The notes beneath the pieces are model-generated. The model made no database searches and was not told where the DNA came from. It saw only the letters and a list, made by a program, of their open reading frames with translations. DNA of 64,000 nucleotides from contig NZ_KI421500.1 in NCBI RefSeq assembly GCF_000473145.1, forward strand, positions 3,125,725 to 3,189,724, written 5' to 3'. Position numbers and translations under genes: made by a program. The number at the start of each line of letters is the position of its first letter. The stretch's first letter is position 1. Origin of the DNA: Leisingera daeponensis DSM 23529. Its GTDB lineage: Bacteria > Pseudomonadota > Alphaproteobacteria > Rhodobacterales > Rhodobacteraceae. Of the stretch, positions 8,640 to 19,494 are shown in pieces.

Positions 8640-9233
8640 CTAGCCGGGCGGCAGCAGCCAGGCCCGCAGATAGGGGGCGAGCGCATCCGCAGGTGACGCG
8701 CCGTTTTCGTGTTCGGCGCAGAACCACACTCCCAGCACATGGTTGAGAAAACCCTGGATGCCTTCTGCCAGCAGGCCGGGCGGCTGGTCCTGGCGGGCCT
8801 TGCCCGTAGCCTGAAGGGTTTGCAGCCAGCCTGTCAGCAAGGCAACCTGGCGGATGAAGCTGGCCGCCACCACTTCGTCCGGTTCCGCTGCCGTGGTGCC
8901 TGAATAGCGCAGCAGAAGGTCAAAGATCACCCGGTCCTGCGCCACATAGTCCAGATGCGGCGCCAGCCGGGCGGTCAGGGCGGCAACGTCTTCGGGGGTG
9001 CCTTCATCCTCCATCCGGTTCAGCAGGCGGGTCACCTCTTCCCCGATCAGGACCGCCAGCAGCCCGTCCTTGTCCTTGAAGTGGGAAAACAGGGTGCCCT
9101 TGGCCACGCCGGCACGGGCGACCACATCCTCCACCCGCAATCCGCTGTAGCCCTGCTCCTCCACGATGGCGGACGCCACATCCAGCAGTTTTGCCCGGGT
9201 TTCCAGCCGCCGTTTCTGCGGTGCGCGTGTCAT
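8640..9233 (-). CDS. TetR/AcrR-family transcriptional regulator
   Basis: 197 residues. The N-terminal TetR helix-turn-helix (residues about 8-55) is clear: LLDVASAIVEEQGYSGLRVEDVVARAGVAKGTLFSHFKDK. The C-terminal part is a ligand and dimerisation domain of the usual variable type. It is divergent from an NAD(P)H oxidoreductase, and the 108-bp region between them carries three near-identical 12-bp dyads, the classic arrangement for autoregulated TetR control of a detoxification gene. Confidence 0.92.
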   Translation of the reverse strand: MTRAPQKRRLETRAKLLDVASAIVEEQGYSGLRVEDVVARAGVAKGTLFSHFKDKDGLLAVLIGEEVTRLLNRMEDEGTPEDVAALTARLAPHLDYVAQDRVIFDLLLRYSGTTAAEPDEVVAASFIRQVALLTGWLQTLQATGKARQDQPPGLLAEGIQGFLNHVLGVWFCAEHENGASPADALAPYLRAWLLPPG

Positions 9234-9257
9234 GTCTCAGCCTCACGATTCCGTTAT

Positions 9258-9320
9258 TGACCGCGGTCATTTTTATAATTGACCATGGTCAGTTTTTGTT
9301 TAATAAAGTGACCATGGTCA
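9258..9320. promoter_or_regulatory. Three TetR-type operator palindromes in the divergent promoter
   Basis: TGACCGCGGTCA occupies 9258-9269. TGACCATGGTCA occurs exactly twice, at 9280-9291 and 9309-9320. Each is a perfect 12-bp dyad, with centres 22 and 29 bp apart. The rest of this divergent stretch is AT-rich, unlike the surrounding coding DNA. These are the natural candidates for the binding sites of the adjacent TetR regulator on both promoters. Confidence 0.7.
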
Positions 9321-9341
9321 ACTTAACTTGTGGAGCCCGAT

Positions 9342-9935
9342 ATGTCTGCCCGGAAAATCATGATCCTGAACGGCCACCCCGGCCAAACCTCGCTGTCAAA
9401 ATCCCTGTGCGCCGCCTATCAGGCCGCGGCTGAGGCAAACGGCCATCAGGTGCGCAGCCATGACATCTCGCAGATGCAGTTCGATATGGATTACGGGCAG
9501 AGCGGGTACAAAAACCCCAAACCCCTGGAGCCGGATCTGGCCGCCTTTCTGGAAGACCTGGAGTGGGCGGAGCATGTGGTGATGGCCGCGCCGCTGTGGT
9601 GGGGGGCGGTGCCGGCCAAGCTGAAGGCGGTGTTTGACCGGGCCTTGCTGCCGGGCCGCGCATTTGACACCCGCAACGTCAATTTCATGGGCCTGCCGGC
9701 ACCGATGCTGACCGGCAAGACCGCCCGTGTGCTGCTGACATCCGACACGCCTTCGCTGTGGCTGCGGCTGTTCTACGGCAACGCGGTGAAGAAATTCATC
9801 AGCCGCCAGATTCTTGGCTTTGTCGGCATCAAACCCACGCGGTTCACCACGTTTGCGCCGGCCACGGACGCGCCGCAGGCCAAGGTCGGAACCTGGCTGA
9901 GAACGGCAAGCGGGCTGGGGGCCAAAGCGGCTTGA
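9342..9935 (+). CDS. NAD(P)H-dependent oxidoreductase, flavodoxin-fold (KefF/MdaB-like)
   Basis: About 197 residues. The flavodoxin-like NAD(P)H:quinone oxidoreductase fold is shown by KIMILNGHPGQTSLSKSL at the N-terminus (FMN phosphate loop) and AAPLWWGAVPAKLKAVFDRALLPG near residue 85, a family hallmark. Such enzymes reduce quinones or electrophiles in the cytoplasm. ATG 9342 is chosen because GGAG sits 6 nt upstream; a GTG at 9330 is in frame. It is divergent from the TetR gene, and expression is likely released by that regulator's ligand. Confidence 0.88.
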   Translation: MSARKIMILNGHPGQTSLSKSLCAAYQAAAEANGHQVRSHDISQMQFDMDYGQSGYKNPKPLEPDLAAFLEDLEWAEHVVMAAPLWWGAVPAKLKAVFDRALLPGRAFDTRNVNFMGLPAPMLTGKTARVLLTSDTPSLWLRLFYGNAVKKFISRQILGFVGIKPTRFTTFAPATDAPQAKVGTWLRTASGLGAKAA

Positions 9936-10020
9936 TTCTGCCAAGAAAAAAGGGGGCTTGCGCGTGACATTCCCGGTCAGACTTCGTATAAAATCCCGAA
10001 GCTAAGACAGGAAGATGTGA

Positions 10021-12438
<2,418 letters not shown>

Positions 12439-12807
12439 GACCCTGTAGGTGTGCGGATATTTCTTCGCGGCGCGCATATTTTTTCGCGCCGCGGACGTGC
12501 TCCTTGAAGATTAGATCGCGCATTTTCAATTGTTAGGTAAATTGGGCGTCGCGGAACGCGTCGACCTGTCTGAGTTAGGCTTCTTGCAAGCGACAGAGCG
12601 ATTGCTTCGGCGTCGATGCCATATCTCAACGCAGAGGCGCGTTGCCTATCAATCGAACTCCGGTAGGGGGGTAAGAGGCCGAGCCGCCGCTTTAGATGGC
12701 CATGGTTGAGGATCGGTTGAAAAAGGCCAGGCGGCATTGCAGCCTGGCGTCTGTAGACGGTCTGCGAACCGGGCATGAGTGGCAGTCGCTAAAGTTACTT
12801 GGGGGTT
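12439..12807. other. Non-coding stretch between gyrB and the copper island
   Basis: This 369-nt stretch has no supported gene. It starts with a 9-bp hairpin at 12466-12474/12485-12493, whose loop is T-rich but which has no T-run after it. The composition then becomes less GC-rich, consistent with the left border of an acquired segment. No tRNA, integrase or attachment site is recognisable. Confidence 0.5.
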
Positions 12808-13536
12808 ATGCAAAACACTACGCCACATATCTTGGTCGTTGATGACCATAGCGAGATTCGGAATGCAGTTACCCGGTATCTCGAAAAGAATGGTCTGCGA
12901 ACATCGGTCGCGAAGGATGCAAGAGAAATGGATGCTGTCTTGGCATCCAGCAACATTGATCTTGTGGTATTGGATGTGATGATGCCTGGCGAGGACGGTC
13001 TTTCTGCGTGCAAACGGCTGTCTCATGTTGGCGATGTTCCGGTTCTGTTGCTGACGGCTCTCGGCGAGGACATTGACCGGATTGTCGGCCTGGAAACCGG
13101 CGCGGATGACTATCTAGCCAAACCGTTCAATCCGCGCGAATTGCTGGCGCGCATTCGAGCCATTCTGCGCAGAACATCCGGCACGGCGTCTCCGGCGGGC
13201 AGGCTTGCCGGAAAGCGCATCCGGTTCGCGCAATGGATTCTGGACACCGACCGGCGCGTGATCGTGGATAGCGACGGTCGAGAAACCAGTCTGACCAGCG
13301 CTGATTTCAAGCTTCTTGTCGTGATGTTGGAGCGGTCTCGAATGGTGTTGAGCCGCGAGCAACTCATGGAATTGACATCTGGCCGGGCAGCGGCTCCGCT
13401 AGACAGGACAATCGATAACCAGATCAGTCGCCTAAGGCGCAAGATTGAGCAGGACCTTCTGCGCCCGTGCCTCATCACGACCTATCGAAACGGGGGGTAT
13501 TGCCTCGCAGCAGATGTAGAGGTTTTGGACAAGTGA
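12808..13536 (+). CDS. OmpR-family two-component response regulator
   Basis: About 242 residues. The receiver domain has the acidic pocket in LVVDDHSEI, the phospho-acceptor Asp in LVVLDVMMPGEDG (about residue 55), and the Lys in YLAKPFNPREL. A C-terminal winged helix covers about residues 140-235 (FKLLVVMLERSRMVLSREQL, RTIDNQISRLRRKIE). It overlaps the following sensor kinase gene by 4 nt (GTGA). At the left end of a copper-oxidase/CopA island it is most simply a metal-responsive regulator; the inducer is inferred. ATG 12808 is preceded by GGGGG; TTG 12799 is an alternative. Confidence 0.9.
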   Translation: MQNTTPHILVVDDHSEIRNAVTRYLEKNGLRTSVAKDAREMDAVLASSNIDLVVLDVMMPGEDGLSACKRLSHVGDVPVLLLTALGEDIDRIVGLETGADDYLAKPFNPRELLARIRAILRRTSGTASPAGRLAGKRIRFAQWILDTDRRVIVDSDGRETSLTSADFKLLVVMLERSRMVLSREQLMELTSGRAAAPLDRTIDNQISRLRRKIEQDLLRPCLITTYRNGGYCLAADVEVLDK

Positions 13537-14912
13537 GGTTTGCACCACAGAGCCTTCGGTTGCAAATCGTCGGGCTGGTCTTGGTGGCACTTGTGATTGC
13601 ACAAGCCATTACGCTTGTTCTGCTGGAAGACCAAAGAAACCTTGCTGTGCGAGCAGCAATTGGCGACGAGGCTACCGGCAGGGCAGTGAATGTCGTGAGG
13701 CTGATAGAAAAAGCACCGGAAAGCCTGCGCGGGCAGATTGTAAACGCGGCTAATTCTCCCTTGGTGCAATTCGAGATTGGCACCATTCCTGTAGTCGACC
13801 ATGCATCTCATGATGCGAAAGGGGCCACCGAAGCAAGGGTACGTGCCCTGCTTGACGAAGATTTCAGCCGTGAAGTACGGGCTGAATTACACGAGATAGA
13901 CAGTTCAGCGCTGCCGTTCACCTATCTTGAGCCAAAGATGGCGGAACAGCACAGGGAAATGATGCGCGGTCAATTGCTTGCGGTCGAAATGCAGCTTTCG
14001 ATTGCTCTTTCAGGAGGTGACTGGCTTAACGTCTCGACACGGTTTGAACGGCCTCCTTTTCAATGGCCGCAATTTGCTGCTCTATCTTTCGGGTTAAGCG
14101 CGGGTTTCATACTGCTCGCACTGTTCTGGTACTTCCTCGCGCGGGTCACGGGGCCCTTGCGGCTATTGGCGGATGCTGCCGAGAAGCTTGGTCCGGAACA
14201 ATGCGGACCCGTGCTTCCCACAGCAGGACCGCGCGAGGTAAGGGAGTTAATCCAAGCCTTTAATCGAATGCAGAACCGGATTGTCAGGCTAGTAGCGGAA
14301 CGGACCCGCATGCTTGCGGCGATGGGGCATGACCTGCGCTCACCGCTCACAGCAATGCGTGTACGGAGTGAGATGGTCGAGGATGAAGAGACCCGCGATA
14401 GCCTCATAGCTTCAATTGAGGAAATGCAGCATATGGTCGAGGAAACGTTGTCCTTTGCGCGTGGATTGGCGGATGCCGAACCACGGCAAGACGTTGATTT
14501 AGGAACGTTTCTCGAAGCTCTGCGCGAGAGTATGCCGGAAGGTTTCACCTTGGCCCAAGGAGATTGTGTGCAGGTACGGGTTCGCCCGAATGCAATGCGG
14601 CGTGCCTTGCGAAATGTGATCGAAAATGCCCAGCGATACAGCGGAGGCGCAGAGGTCAGCTACGCAGCAGTGGCCGAAACCGTCATCATCCGGGTCTGCG
14701 ACCGAGGGCCCGGCATTCCTGAATCTGAGTTGGAGCGCGTGTTCGATCCATTCATGCGTCTGGAGGCTTCGCGCTCGCGCGATACCGGCGGACACGGACT
14801 GGGCCTGTCAATCGCGCGCAGCATTTTGCGTGGGCATGGCGGTGACATTGTGCTGAGCAATCGCTCAAGCGGGGGGCTTTGTGCTAGCCTGATGCTGCCA
14901 CTGGGAGCATGA
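13533..14912 (+). CDS. Sensor histidine kinase of the OmpR-type pair
   Basis: About 459 residues. A first membrane helix (LQIVGLVLVALVIAQAITLV) starts near residue 10, followed by a periplasmic domain of about 150 residues, a second helix (SAGFILLALFWYFLARV), a HAMP linker, HisKA with MGHDLRSPLTAMR (phospho-His), and an HATPase domain with NVIENAQRYS, RVCDRGPGIP and GHGLGLSIARSI. GTG 13533 overlaps the regulator stop, so it is preferred to a GTG 66 nt upstream that would add a non-family extension. The domain order matches EnvZ/CusS-like sensors. The periplasmic domain gives no obvious metal-binding motif. Confidence 0.9.
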   Translation: MRFAPQSLRLQIVGLVLVALVIAQAITLVLLEDQRNLAVRAAIGDEATGRAVNVVRLIEKAPESLRGQIVNAANSPLVQFEIGTIPVVDHASHDAKGATEARVRALLDEDFSREVRAELHEIDSSALPFTYLEPKMAEQHREMMRGQLLAVEMQLSIALSGGDWLNVSTRFERPPFQWPQFAALSFGLSAGFILLALFWYFLARVTGPLRLLADAAEKLGPEQCGPVLPTAGPREVRELIQAFNRMQNRIVRLVAERTRMLAAMGHDLRSPLTAMRVRSEMVEDEETRDSLIASIEEMQHMVEETLSFARGLADAEPRQDVDLGTFLEALRESMPEGFTLAQGDCVQVRVRPNAMRRALRNVIENAQRYSGGAEVSYAAVAETVIIRVCDRGPGIPESELERVFDPFMRLEASRSRDTGGHGLGLSIARSILRGHGGDIVLSNRSSGGLCASLMLPLGA

Positions 14913-14920
14913 ATTCGAAT

Positions 14921-15190
14921 TCAGGTCTTTGGTCTTTGGCCGGTGTTTTCTTGGGCTTCAGGCTTGGATGTGTGACAGGATTTTCCGGTCACCCTATGCA
15001 ATACGAAATGCAGGCCAAGGCAAACGGCAAGCGGTAATATGATCCAAAGATTGCCTGATAGTGATGTCAGGCCAGTCCCAAAGATCATTGCAATTGCCAC
15101 TGGCGCAACGAATACCAAGCAACACAACACAATCCCCCATCTGGCTAGCCACGGAGCACTATCGTCGCGGGGTGCAGGTTGCTGTTCCAT
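14921..15190 (-). CDS. Small DUF2933-like membrane protein
   Basis: 89 residues. Two hydrophobic helices are visible (WGIVLCCLVFVAPVAIAMIFG and LWIILPLAVCLGLHFVLH), ending in a short basic tail with HRVTGKSC. This matches the size and layout of DUF2933 proteins, which commonly sit beside copper/heavy-metal genes. ATG 15190 has GGAAGGG about 8 nt upstream; a longer frame starting at 15355 is unlikely because it would run through the divergent promoter. Its role is unknown. It is divergent from the cytochrome c gene and convergent with the kinase. Confidence 0.6.
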   Translation of the reverse strand: MEQQPAPRDDSAPWLARWGIVLCCLVFVAPVAIAMIFGTGLTSLSGNLWIILPLAVCLGLHFVLHRVTGKSCHTSKPEAQENTGQRPKT

Positions 15191-15372
15191 ATGATGAACC
15201 CTTCCTTTCGATTCCGCCGACTTCACTCGCATGTTCCCGCGGGGGCAGGTCAAGGATACATATCGATACAAAACCAAACTTGCTGCCGGATTGATCTTCC
15301 AGCACTGAAATGAAGCCCGCCGGTACACGGCAATAACGCAACTCAGTGGCTTCATCAGGACAACTGAAACAA

Positions 15373-15825
15373 ATGAGCAAGTTTAGTCTGGTGACTTTCG
15401 CAGTGGTTTTGGCAGCTGTTCTCTTTCTTGTTTGGACTAGCCTTGAGACCGGGGGGCAACCGAAATCGCTGACACCGCTGGATGTAACTGGGCTGGAAAA
15501 GCCATCCGCCATTGCTGAAGTTACCTTGCCCGCTCAACTGTCTGAAAACGCCCAAATTGGAGAGCGGGTTTTCGAGGCGAAATGTGCGGTGTGTCACGGC
15601 CGGAATGCAGCTGGTCAGAACGGTGTGGCACCGCCCTTGGTGCATTCGATCTACCGCCCTGGCCACCACGCCGACGCGGCCTTTCTGATTGCCGCCCGGA
15701 ATGGGGTGAGGGCGCATCATTGGAAGTTCGGAAATATGCCACCGGTTGAGGGGGTCACCGATGGAGAAGTGCGTTTAGTCACCCAGTATATCCGCGAATT
15801 GCAACGGGCTAACGGGATCGATTGA
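15373..15825 (+). CDS. Membrane-anchored c-type cytochrome
   Basis: 150 residues. An uncleaved signal anchor or signal peptide (LVTFAVVLAAVLFLVWTSL) is followed by a single class-I haem c domain with CAVCHG (about residue 75) and a likely axial Met in FGNMPPVEGVTDGEV. It acts in the periplasm as an electron carrier. The multicopper oxidase gene starts 47 nt downstream, so this cytochrome may be its electron donor or acceptor; that pairing is an inference. AGGA lies about 11 nt before ATG 15373. Confidence 0.85.
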   Translation: MSKFSLVTFAVVLAAVLFLVWTSLETGGQPKSLTPLDVTGLEKPSAIAEVTLPAQLSENAQIGERVFEAKCAVCHGRNAAGQNGVAPPLVHSIYRPGHHADAAFLIAARNGVRAHHWKFGNMPPVEGVTDGEVRLVTQYIRELQRANGID

Positions 15826-15871
15826 TGCCCACCCAAGTGAGCCGGGCATCCCAAGACAGAATGGCAAGAAC

Positions 15872-17266
15872 ATGTTGAGCAGACGTTCCTTTCTATCGGC
15901 ATCGGGCGGCACGGTCGCTCTGATGGCGTTGCCCGCAACGGCGATACGCGCCGAGGCTGCGGTGGCCAAGCTGATTGCGCGGGAGAATGCGGTGCAATTG
16001 CTGCCTTCGAGCTATCCGGAAACAACGGTTTGGGGTTATGGCGGTCAAGCACCGGGGGCGGAGATTAGGGTACTTCAGGGTGACCGGATCCAGCGCCAGT
16101 TCGTCAACCAATTGCCGAAGGCCAGCTCAGTCCACTGGCACGGGCTGCGTGCGGAAAACGCTATGGACGGTGTATCGGGCCTGACACAGGACGCTGTCCT
16201 TCCGGGTGAGAACTTCGAATATGATCTGCTGGCAGAAGACGCCGGAACCTTCTGGTATCACTCGCACAACCGCTCGGCCGAGCAGGTGGCGCGCGGGCTT
16301 CACGGTCCGCTGATCGTCGACGAACCGGCGCCGCCGGACGTGGATCGCGATGTGACGCTGATGTTGGACGACTGGCGGATCGACCCCGAGACCGGCCAAA
16401 TCACCCTGGACTTCGATGCCCCGCATGATCTGTCGCATGGCGGGCGCCTGGGCAATTTCATCTCGACCAATGGCGAGGCCGCATATCAGCTCCCGGTCAA
16501 GCGGAACGAGCGGCTGCGCCTGCGCATCGTGAACGCGGCCAATGCCCGGCTGTTCACGCTTGGCCTCCAGGGGCTTGACGGTTGGCTGATGGCCTATGAC
16601 GGGATGCCGGTACCAAGCCCCGAGCCGGTGCCGGAGACGCTCACCCTGGGTCCCGGTCAGCGGGTGGATTTATTCGTGGATGTCATCGCAGAAGAGGGCG
16701 AGGAGGCATTGCTGGGGCGCATTGACCAGAGCAAAGGTTACGTTCAGGCGTCCTTTCCGGTCTCGGGCAGCGCCAGCGCCAATCGCCGCCCCGCGCCCGC
16801 GCCGCTGCCGCCCAACCGGGCACCGGACCTGACCGGTCTGGCCGATGCCGCGATCCTGCGGCTGGAGATGAGCGGCGGTGCCATGGGCGGCATGCGCGAG
16901 GCCATCTGGAAAGGTTCCAGCCGCAACGCGGGCGAACTGATGGAGAACGGGCAATTCTGGGCTTTTAACGGGCTTGTAGGAATGACCGAGACACCGCTGG
17001 CACGCCTGTCGCTTGGCCAGGTCGCGCGCATGACCGTGGTCAACGGAACCGTCTTTCCTCATGCGATGCACCTGCACGGGATGCACTTCCGGGTGCTCGC
17101 CAAGGACGGCACCCCCGGACCGTTGCGGGACACGCTGTTGACCCTGCGTGGGGAAAGCCATGAGATTGTCTTTGCCGCCGACAACCCGGGCCGCTGGGCC
17201 TTTCATTGCCACATGCTCAGCCACGCGGCATCTGGCATGATGACCTGGATCGAGGTGACGAGATGA
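15872..17266 (+). CDS. Tat-exported multicopper oxidase (CueO/CopA-oxidase-like)
   Basis: 464 residues. The twin-arginine signal is RRSFLSASGG (residues 4-13) followed by a hydrophobic Ala-rich segment. All four copper-ligand motifs are present: VHWHGL (about 89), WYHSHN (about 127), HAMHLHGMHF (about 399) and HCHMLSHAASGM (about 444). Both the type-1 and the trinuclear sites therefore look complete. The enzyme would oxidise Cu(I) or organic substrates in the periplasm. It overlaps the next, damaged cytochrome gene by 4 nt (ATGA), showing an ancestral operon. Confidence 0.92.
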   Translation: MLSRRSFLSASGGTVALMALPATAIRAEAAVAKLIARENAVQLLPSSYPETTVWGYGGQAPGAEIRVLQGDRIQRQFVNQLPKASSVHWHGLRAENAMDGVSGLTQDAVLPGENFEYDLLAEDAGTFWYHSHNRSAEQVARGLHGPLIVDEPAPPDVDRDVTLMLDDWRIDPETGQITLDFDAPHDLSHGGRLGNFISTNGEAAYQLPVKRNERLRLRIVNAANARLFTLGLQGLDGWLMAYDGMPVPSPEPVPETLTLGPGQRVDLFVDVIAEEGEEALLGRIDQSKGYVQASFPVSGSASANRRPAPAPLPPNRAPDLTGLADAAILRLEMSGGAMGGMREAIWKGSSRNAGELMENGQFWAFNGLVGMTETPLARLSLGQVARMTVVNGTVFPHAMHLHGMHFRVLAKDGTPGPLRDTLLTLRGESHEIVFAADNPGRWAFHCHMLSHAASGMMTWIEVTR

Positions 17267-17682
17267 AACCCATCTATCTTGTCAGCTCTGCCGTTGCGAT
17301 CATTGCTGATGGCGCGGTGATCTATGCCGCGCGCGCAACGGCTTCGCCCGTACCGGGAGGCGCGTCCTCAACTGCGTGCGCAGCGAGCGACGCCAGGCTT
17401 GCATAAGGAGAGGCGCTCTATGAGGAAAGCTGCGCCCGTTGCCACGGCAGACCGTTCGAAGGGCAGCCGAATTGGAACGAACCGTGTGCAGATGGGCGCC
17501 TGCCGGCGCCGCCGGCTGCGATGGGGGTAGAGCTGGAAAGCGATATGCCCGCGTTCGCCGAACAGCTTTCCGACAACCAGATCCGGTCGAGACCGGACTA
17601 CATCGACTCGACCCGGCCAGCGCGCGTCCGTGCTGCCCAGGCCGGGCGGACGCGCGCCGACGAGGAGGCAAAAAACCAATGA
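17263..17682 (+). pseudogene. c-type cytochrome gene interrupted by a nonsense codon
   Basis: The frame opens at ATG 17263, overlapping the oxidase stop, with signal peptide MKPIYLVSSAVAIIADGAV. It meets an in-frame TAA at 17404-17406. The same frame resumes at once with GEALYEESCARCHGRPFEGQ (haem motif CARCH), then a likely axial Met in SDMPAF, and ends with a TGA at 17680 that overlaps the next gene's ATG. The haem half is intact, but the segment between GRLPAPP and ESDMPAF looks shorter than in ordinary class-I cytochromes. A single nonsense change, perhaps with an internal deletion, is the simplest explanation. Confidence 0.75.
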
Positions 17683-18413
17683 CACGAACCAAGACGATAG
17701 TCCTCTGGGCCAGCCTTTCTGCGATGCCCTTGATCGCCCAGGCAAATGAACGCAGCGCTGACGAGATCAAGGCGCTGGTTTATGAGGCGATCCTGGAGCG
17801 CCCTGAGATCATCCTGCAAGCGGTCGAACAACTGCAACAGGCTGAAGAGGCAGAGCAAGCCGCATCGGCACGTGCGGCCCTGACCGAAAGCCGCAACAAT
17901 CTGTTTAATGATCCCAACGCGCCGGTTCTGGGTAATCCAGAGGGTGATGTGACCGTTGTAGAGTTCTTTGACTACAACTGCCCGTATTGCCGCCGCGCCA
18001 TGGCCGAGGTTCAGGGGCTGCTTGATGCCGATCAGAATGTTCGGCTGGTCTACCGCGAATGGCCGATCCTGGGAGAAGGATCCGATTTCGCAGCCCGCGC
18101 CGCGTTGGCGGCGCGCCAGCAAGGTAAATACGAGGCGTTGCACTGGGCGCTGATGGGAATGTCTGGCAAGGCGAACGAGATCAGCGTTTTGCGGATCGCG
18201 CGCGAAGTCGGGCTTGATATCGATCAGCTGAAACGCGACATGGAGGCCCCCGAGGTCGCTGCCCATATCGCGCAGTCCATGGCGCTTGCGCAGAAGCTTG
18301 GGTTCAATGGCACCCCGTCATTTGTCATCGAGGACGCTTTGGTGCCCGGTTTCGTCGAGCAGTCGCAACTGCAGTCAGTGGTTGATAGCGCACGCGGCGC
18401 TGCGAGCGATTAA
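17679..18413 (+). CDS. DsbA-family periplasmic thiol-disulfide oxidoreductase
   Basis: 244 residues. A signal peptide ends at about IAQA (residue 22). An N-terminal helical extension (residues 25-75) resembles the ScsC/Com1-type oligomerisation region. The thioredoxin-like domain has the active site NCPYCRRAM (about residue 101) and the cis-proline loop GTPSFVI. Such proteins oxidise or isomerise disulfides in the periplasm, and ScsC types are linked to copper tolerance. The start overlaps the stop of the damaged cytochrome (ATGA), so it was ancestrally translation-coupled. A GCAAAAAACC stretch precedes ATG with no strong Shine-Dalgarno. Confidence 0.88.
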   Translation: MTRTKTIVLWASLSAMPLIAQANERSADEIKALVYEAILERPEIILQAVEQLQQAEEAEQAASARAALTESRNNLFNDPNAPVLGNPEGDVTVVEFFDYNCPYCRRAMAEVQGLLDADQNVRLVYREWPILGEGSDFAARAALAARQQGKYEALHWALMGMSGKANEISVLRIAREVGLDIDQLKRDMEAPEVAAHIAQSMALAQKLGFNGTPSFVIEDALVPGFVEQSQLQSVVDSARGAASD

Positions 18414-18647
18414 CTCGTCCCCGAGACAGCGCCGCCTCTTTCACTTCCATCATCCACGCCCTCGTCCGGGGCCTTCATTTGAGAGGCGTGCCCTGAATTG
18501 TAACGATCTGTCGCAGCACTCAGGCTTGGTTACATCCCGATACAAATCTCTTTCTCGTCACGCTGGTACGGTCTGAGGTCACTCCCGATATCTGACAGTA
18601 CCGGCGATCTGCTGCCGCCCGTTCAACCTTCAACCATAGGTGCCAAG

Positions 18648-19352
18648 TTGCAGAGCAGACATGTGCAGAGACTATTCCCCAGCCGTCTGGTGACGGTCGC
18701 ACTACTTGTTGCTTTGGGGGGTGTGCTCGCGGTGGGACTGTCCGGCGGATGGATCGGACTCGATCAGCGGAATATCGCGCTCTTGCTGGAACGGGCGGGA
18801 CCTTTGGGACCCATCGCAATTGTCGCGCTGATGACGCTCGCGGTGGTAATCAGTCCTTTGCCTTCGGCCCCGATCGCGATCGCCGCTGGCGCGGCTTATG
18901 GCCATGTGCTGGGTACCGGGCTGGTGCTGGCCGGGGCACTGGCTGGCGCCGTGATCGCCTTTGCTCTGGCGCGGTTTCTGGGGAGAGAATTCGTGGTGCG
19001 ATGGGTCGGCTCCGCGCCAGATGCGGGCCTGCTCGGCTCGCAGAACTTTTTGACCTGGGCTGTTTTCGTAAGCCGCTTGATGCCCTTCGTGTCGTTCGAC
19101 CTTGTCAGCTATGCCGCCGGGTTGTCGGCGCTCCGGCCCTGGAGGTTCGTGCTGGCAACTTTGGCCGGGATCGTGCCTGCCAGTTTCGGGCTGGCCCATT
19201 TGGGCAGTGCGCTGAGCCAGCCCGCTTCCGGCAGCGTGATCTTACCCGTTCTGGCGCTTGGCCTTTTGACAGGTGCGCCTTTGATCTTTGCCGCTTGGCG
19301 ATCTCGGCGCTCGCCCGGTCCAGCCGGTGCAGACAGCTCACCTACCCAATAA
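18648..19352 (+). CDS. TVP38/TMEM64 (VTT/DedA-like) membrane protein
   Basis: 234 residues with about five to six membrane segments. The VTT/SNARE-associated domain is recognisable from SPLPSAPIAIAAGAAYGHVLG, ALARFLGREFVVRW and VSRLMPFVSFDLVSYAAGLS, with the conserved SRLMPF. Members are inner-membrane proteins of uncertain transport or lipid role and are often found near metal-resistance genes. TTG 18648 has AGGTG 6 nt upstream; GTG 18663 is an alternative. The 234 nt before it hold no visible gene. Confidence 0.85.
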   Translation: MQSRHVQRLFPSRLVTVALLVALGGVLAVGLSGGWIGLDQRNIALLLERAGPLGPIAIVALMTLAVVISPLPSAPIAIAAGAAYGHVLGTGLVLAGALAGAVIAFALARFLGREFVVRWVGSAPDAGLLGSQNFLTWAVFVSRLMPFVSFDLVSYAAGLSALRPWRFVLATLAGIVPASFGLAHLGSALSQPASGSVILPVLALGLLTGAPLIFAAWRSRRSPGPAGADSSPTQ

Positions 19353-19374
19353 ACAAGATGTCAAAGAGGCTCTG

Positions 19375-19494
19375 ATGATGCTCATTCTCTATACCCTGCT
19401 GCTGTCTCCGCTCGTTGGGCTGGGACTGCGCCACGTGGTGCGGCGGAAGCTGATCCGTATCGAAAATCCAACATGGAACGGAACCAGGTCATGA
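19375..19494 (+). CDS. Very small predicted membrane protein
   Basis: 39 codons from ATG 19375, with AGAGG about 9 nt upstream. One hydrophobic helix (MMLILYTLLLSPLVGLGL) is followed by a basic tail RHVVRRKLIRIENP. The stop overlaps the ATG of the beta-propeller gene (ATGA), a coupling pattern seen for real genes in this island. No family is recognised, and it could be a leader peptide for the downstream gene. Confidence 0.45.
   Translation: MMLILYTLLLSPLVGLGLRHVVRRKLIRIENPTWNGTRS

Noticed and set aside
12466..12493. Hairpin after gyrB as a terminator
   Set aside because: The T-run is in the loop, not after the stem, so termination is uncertain; it is mentioned under the intergenic entry only.
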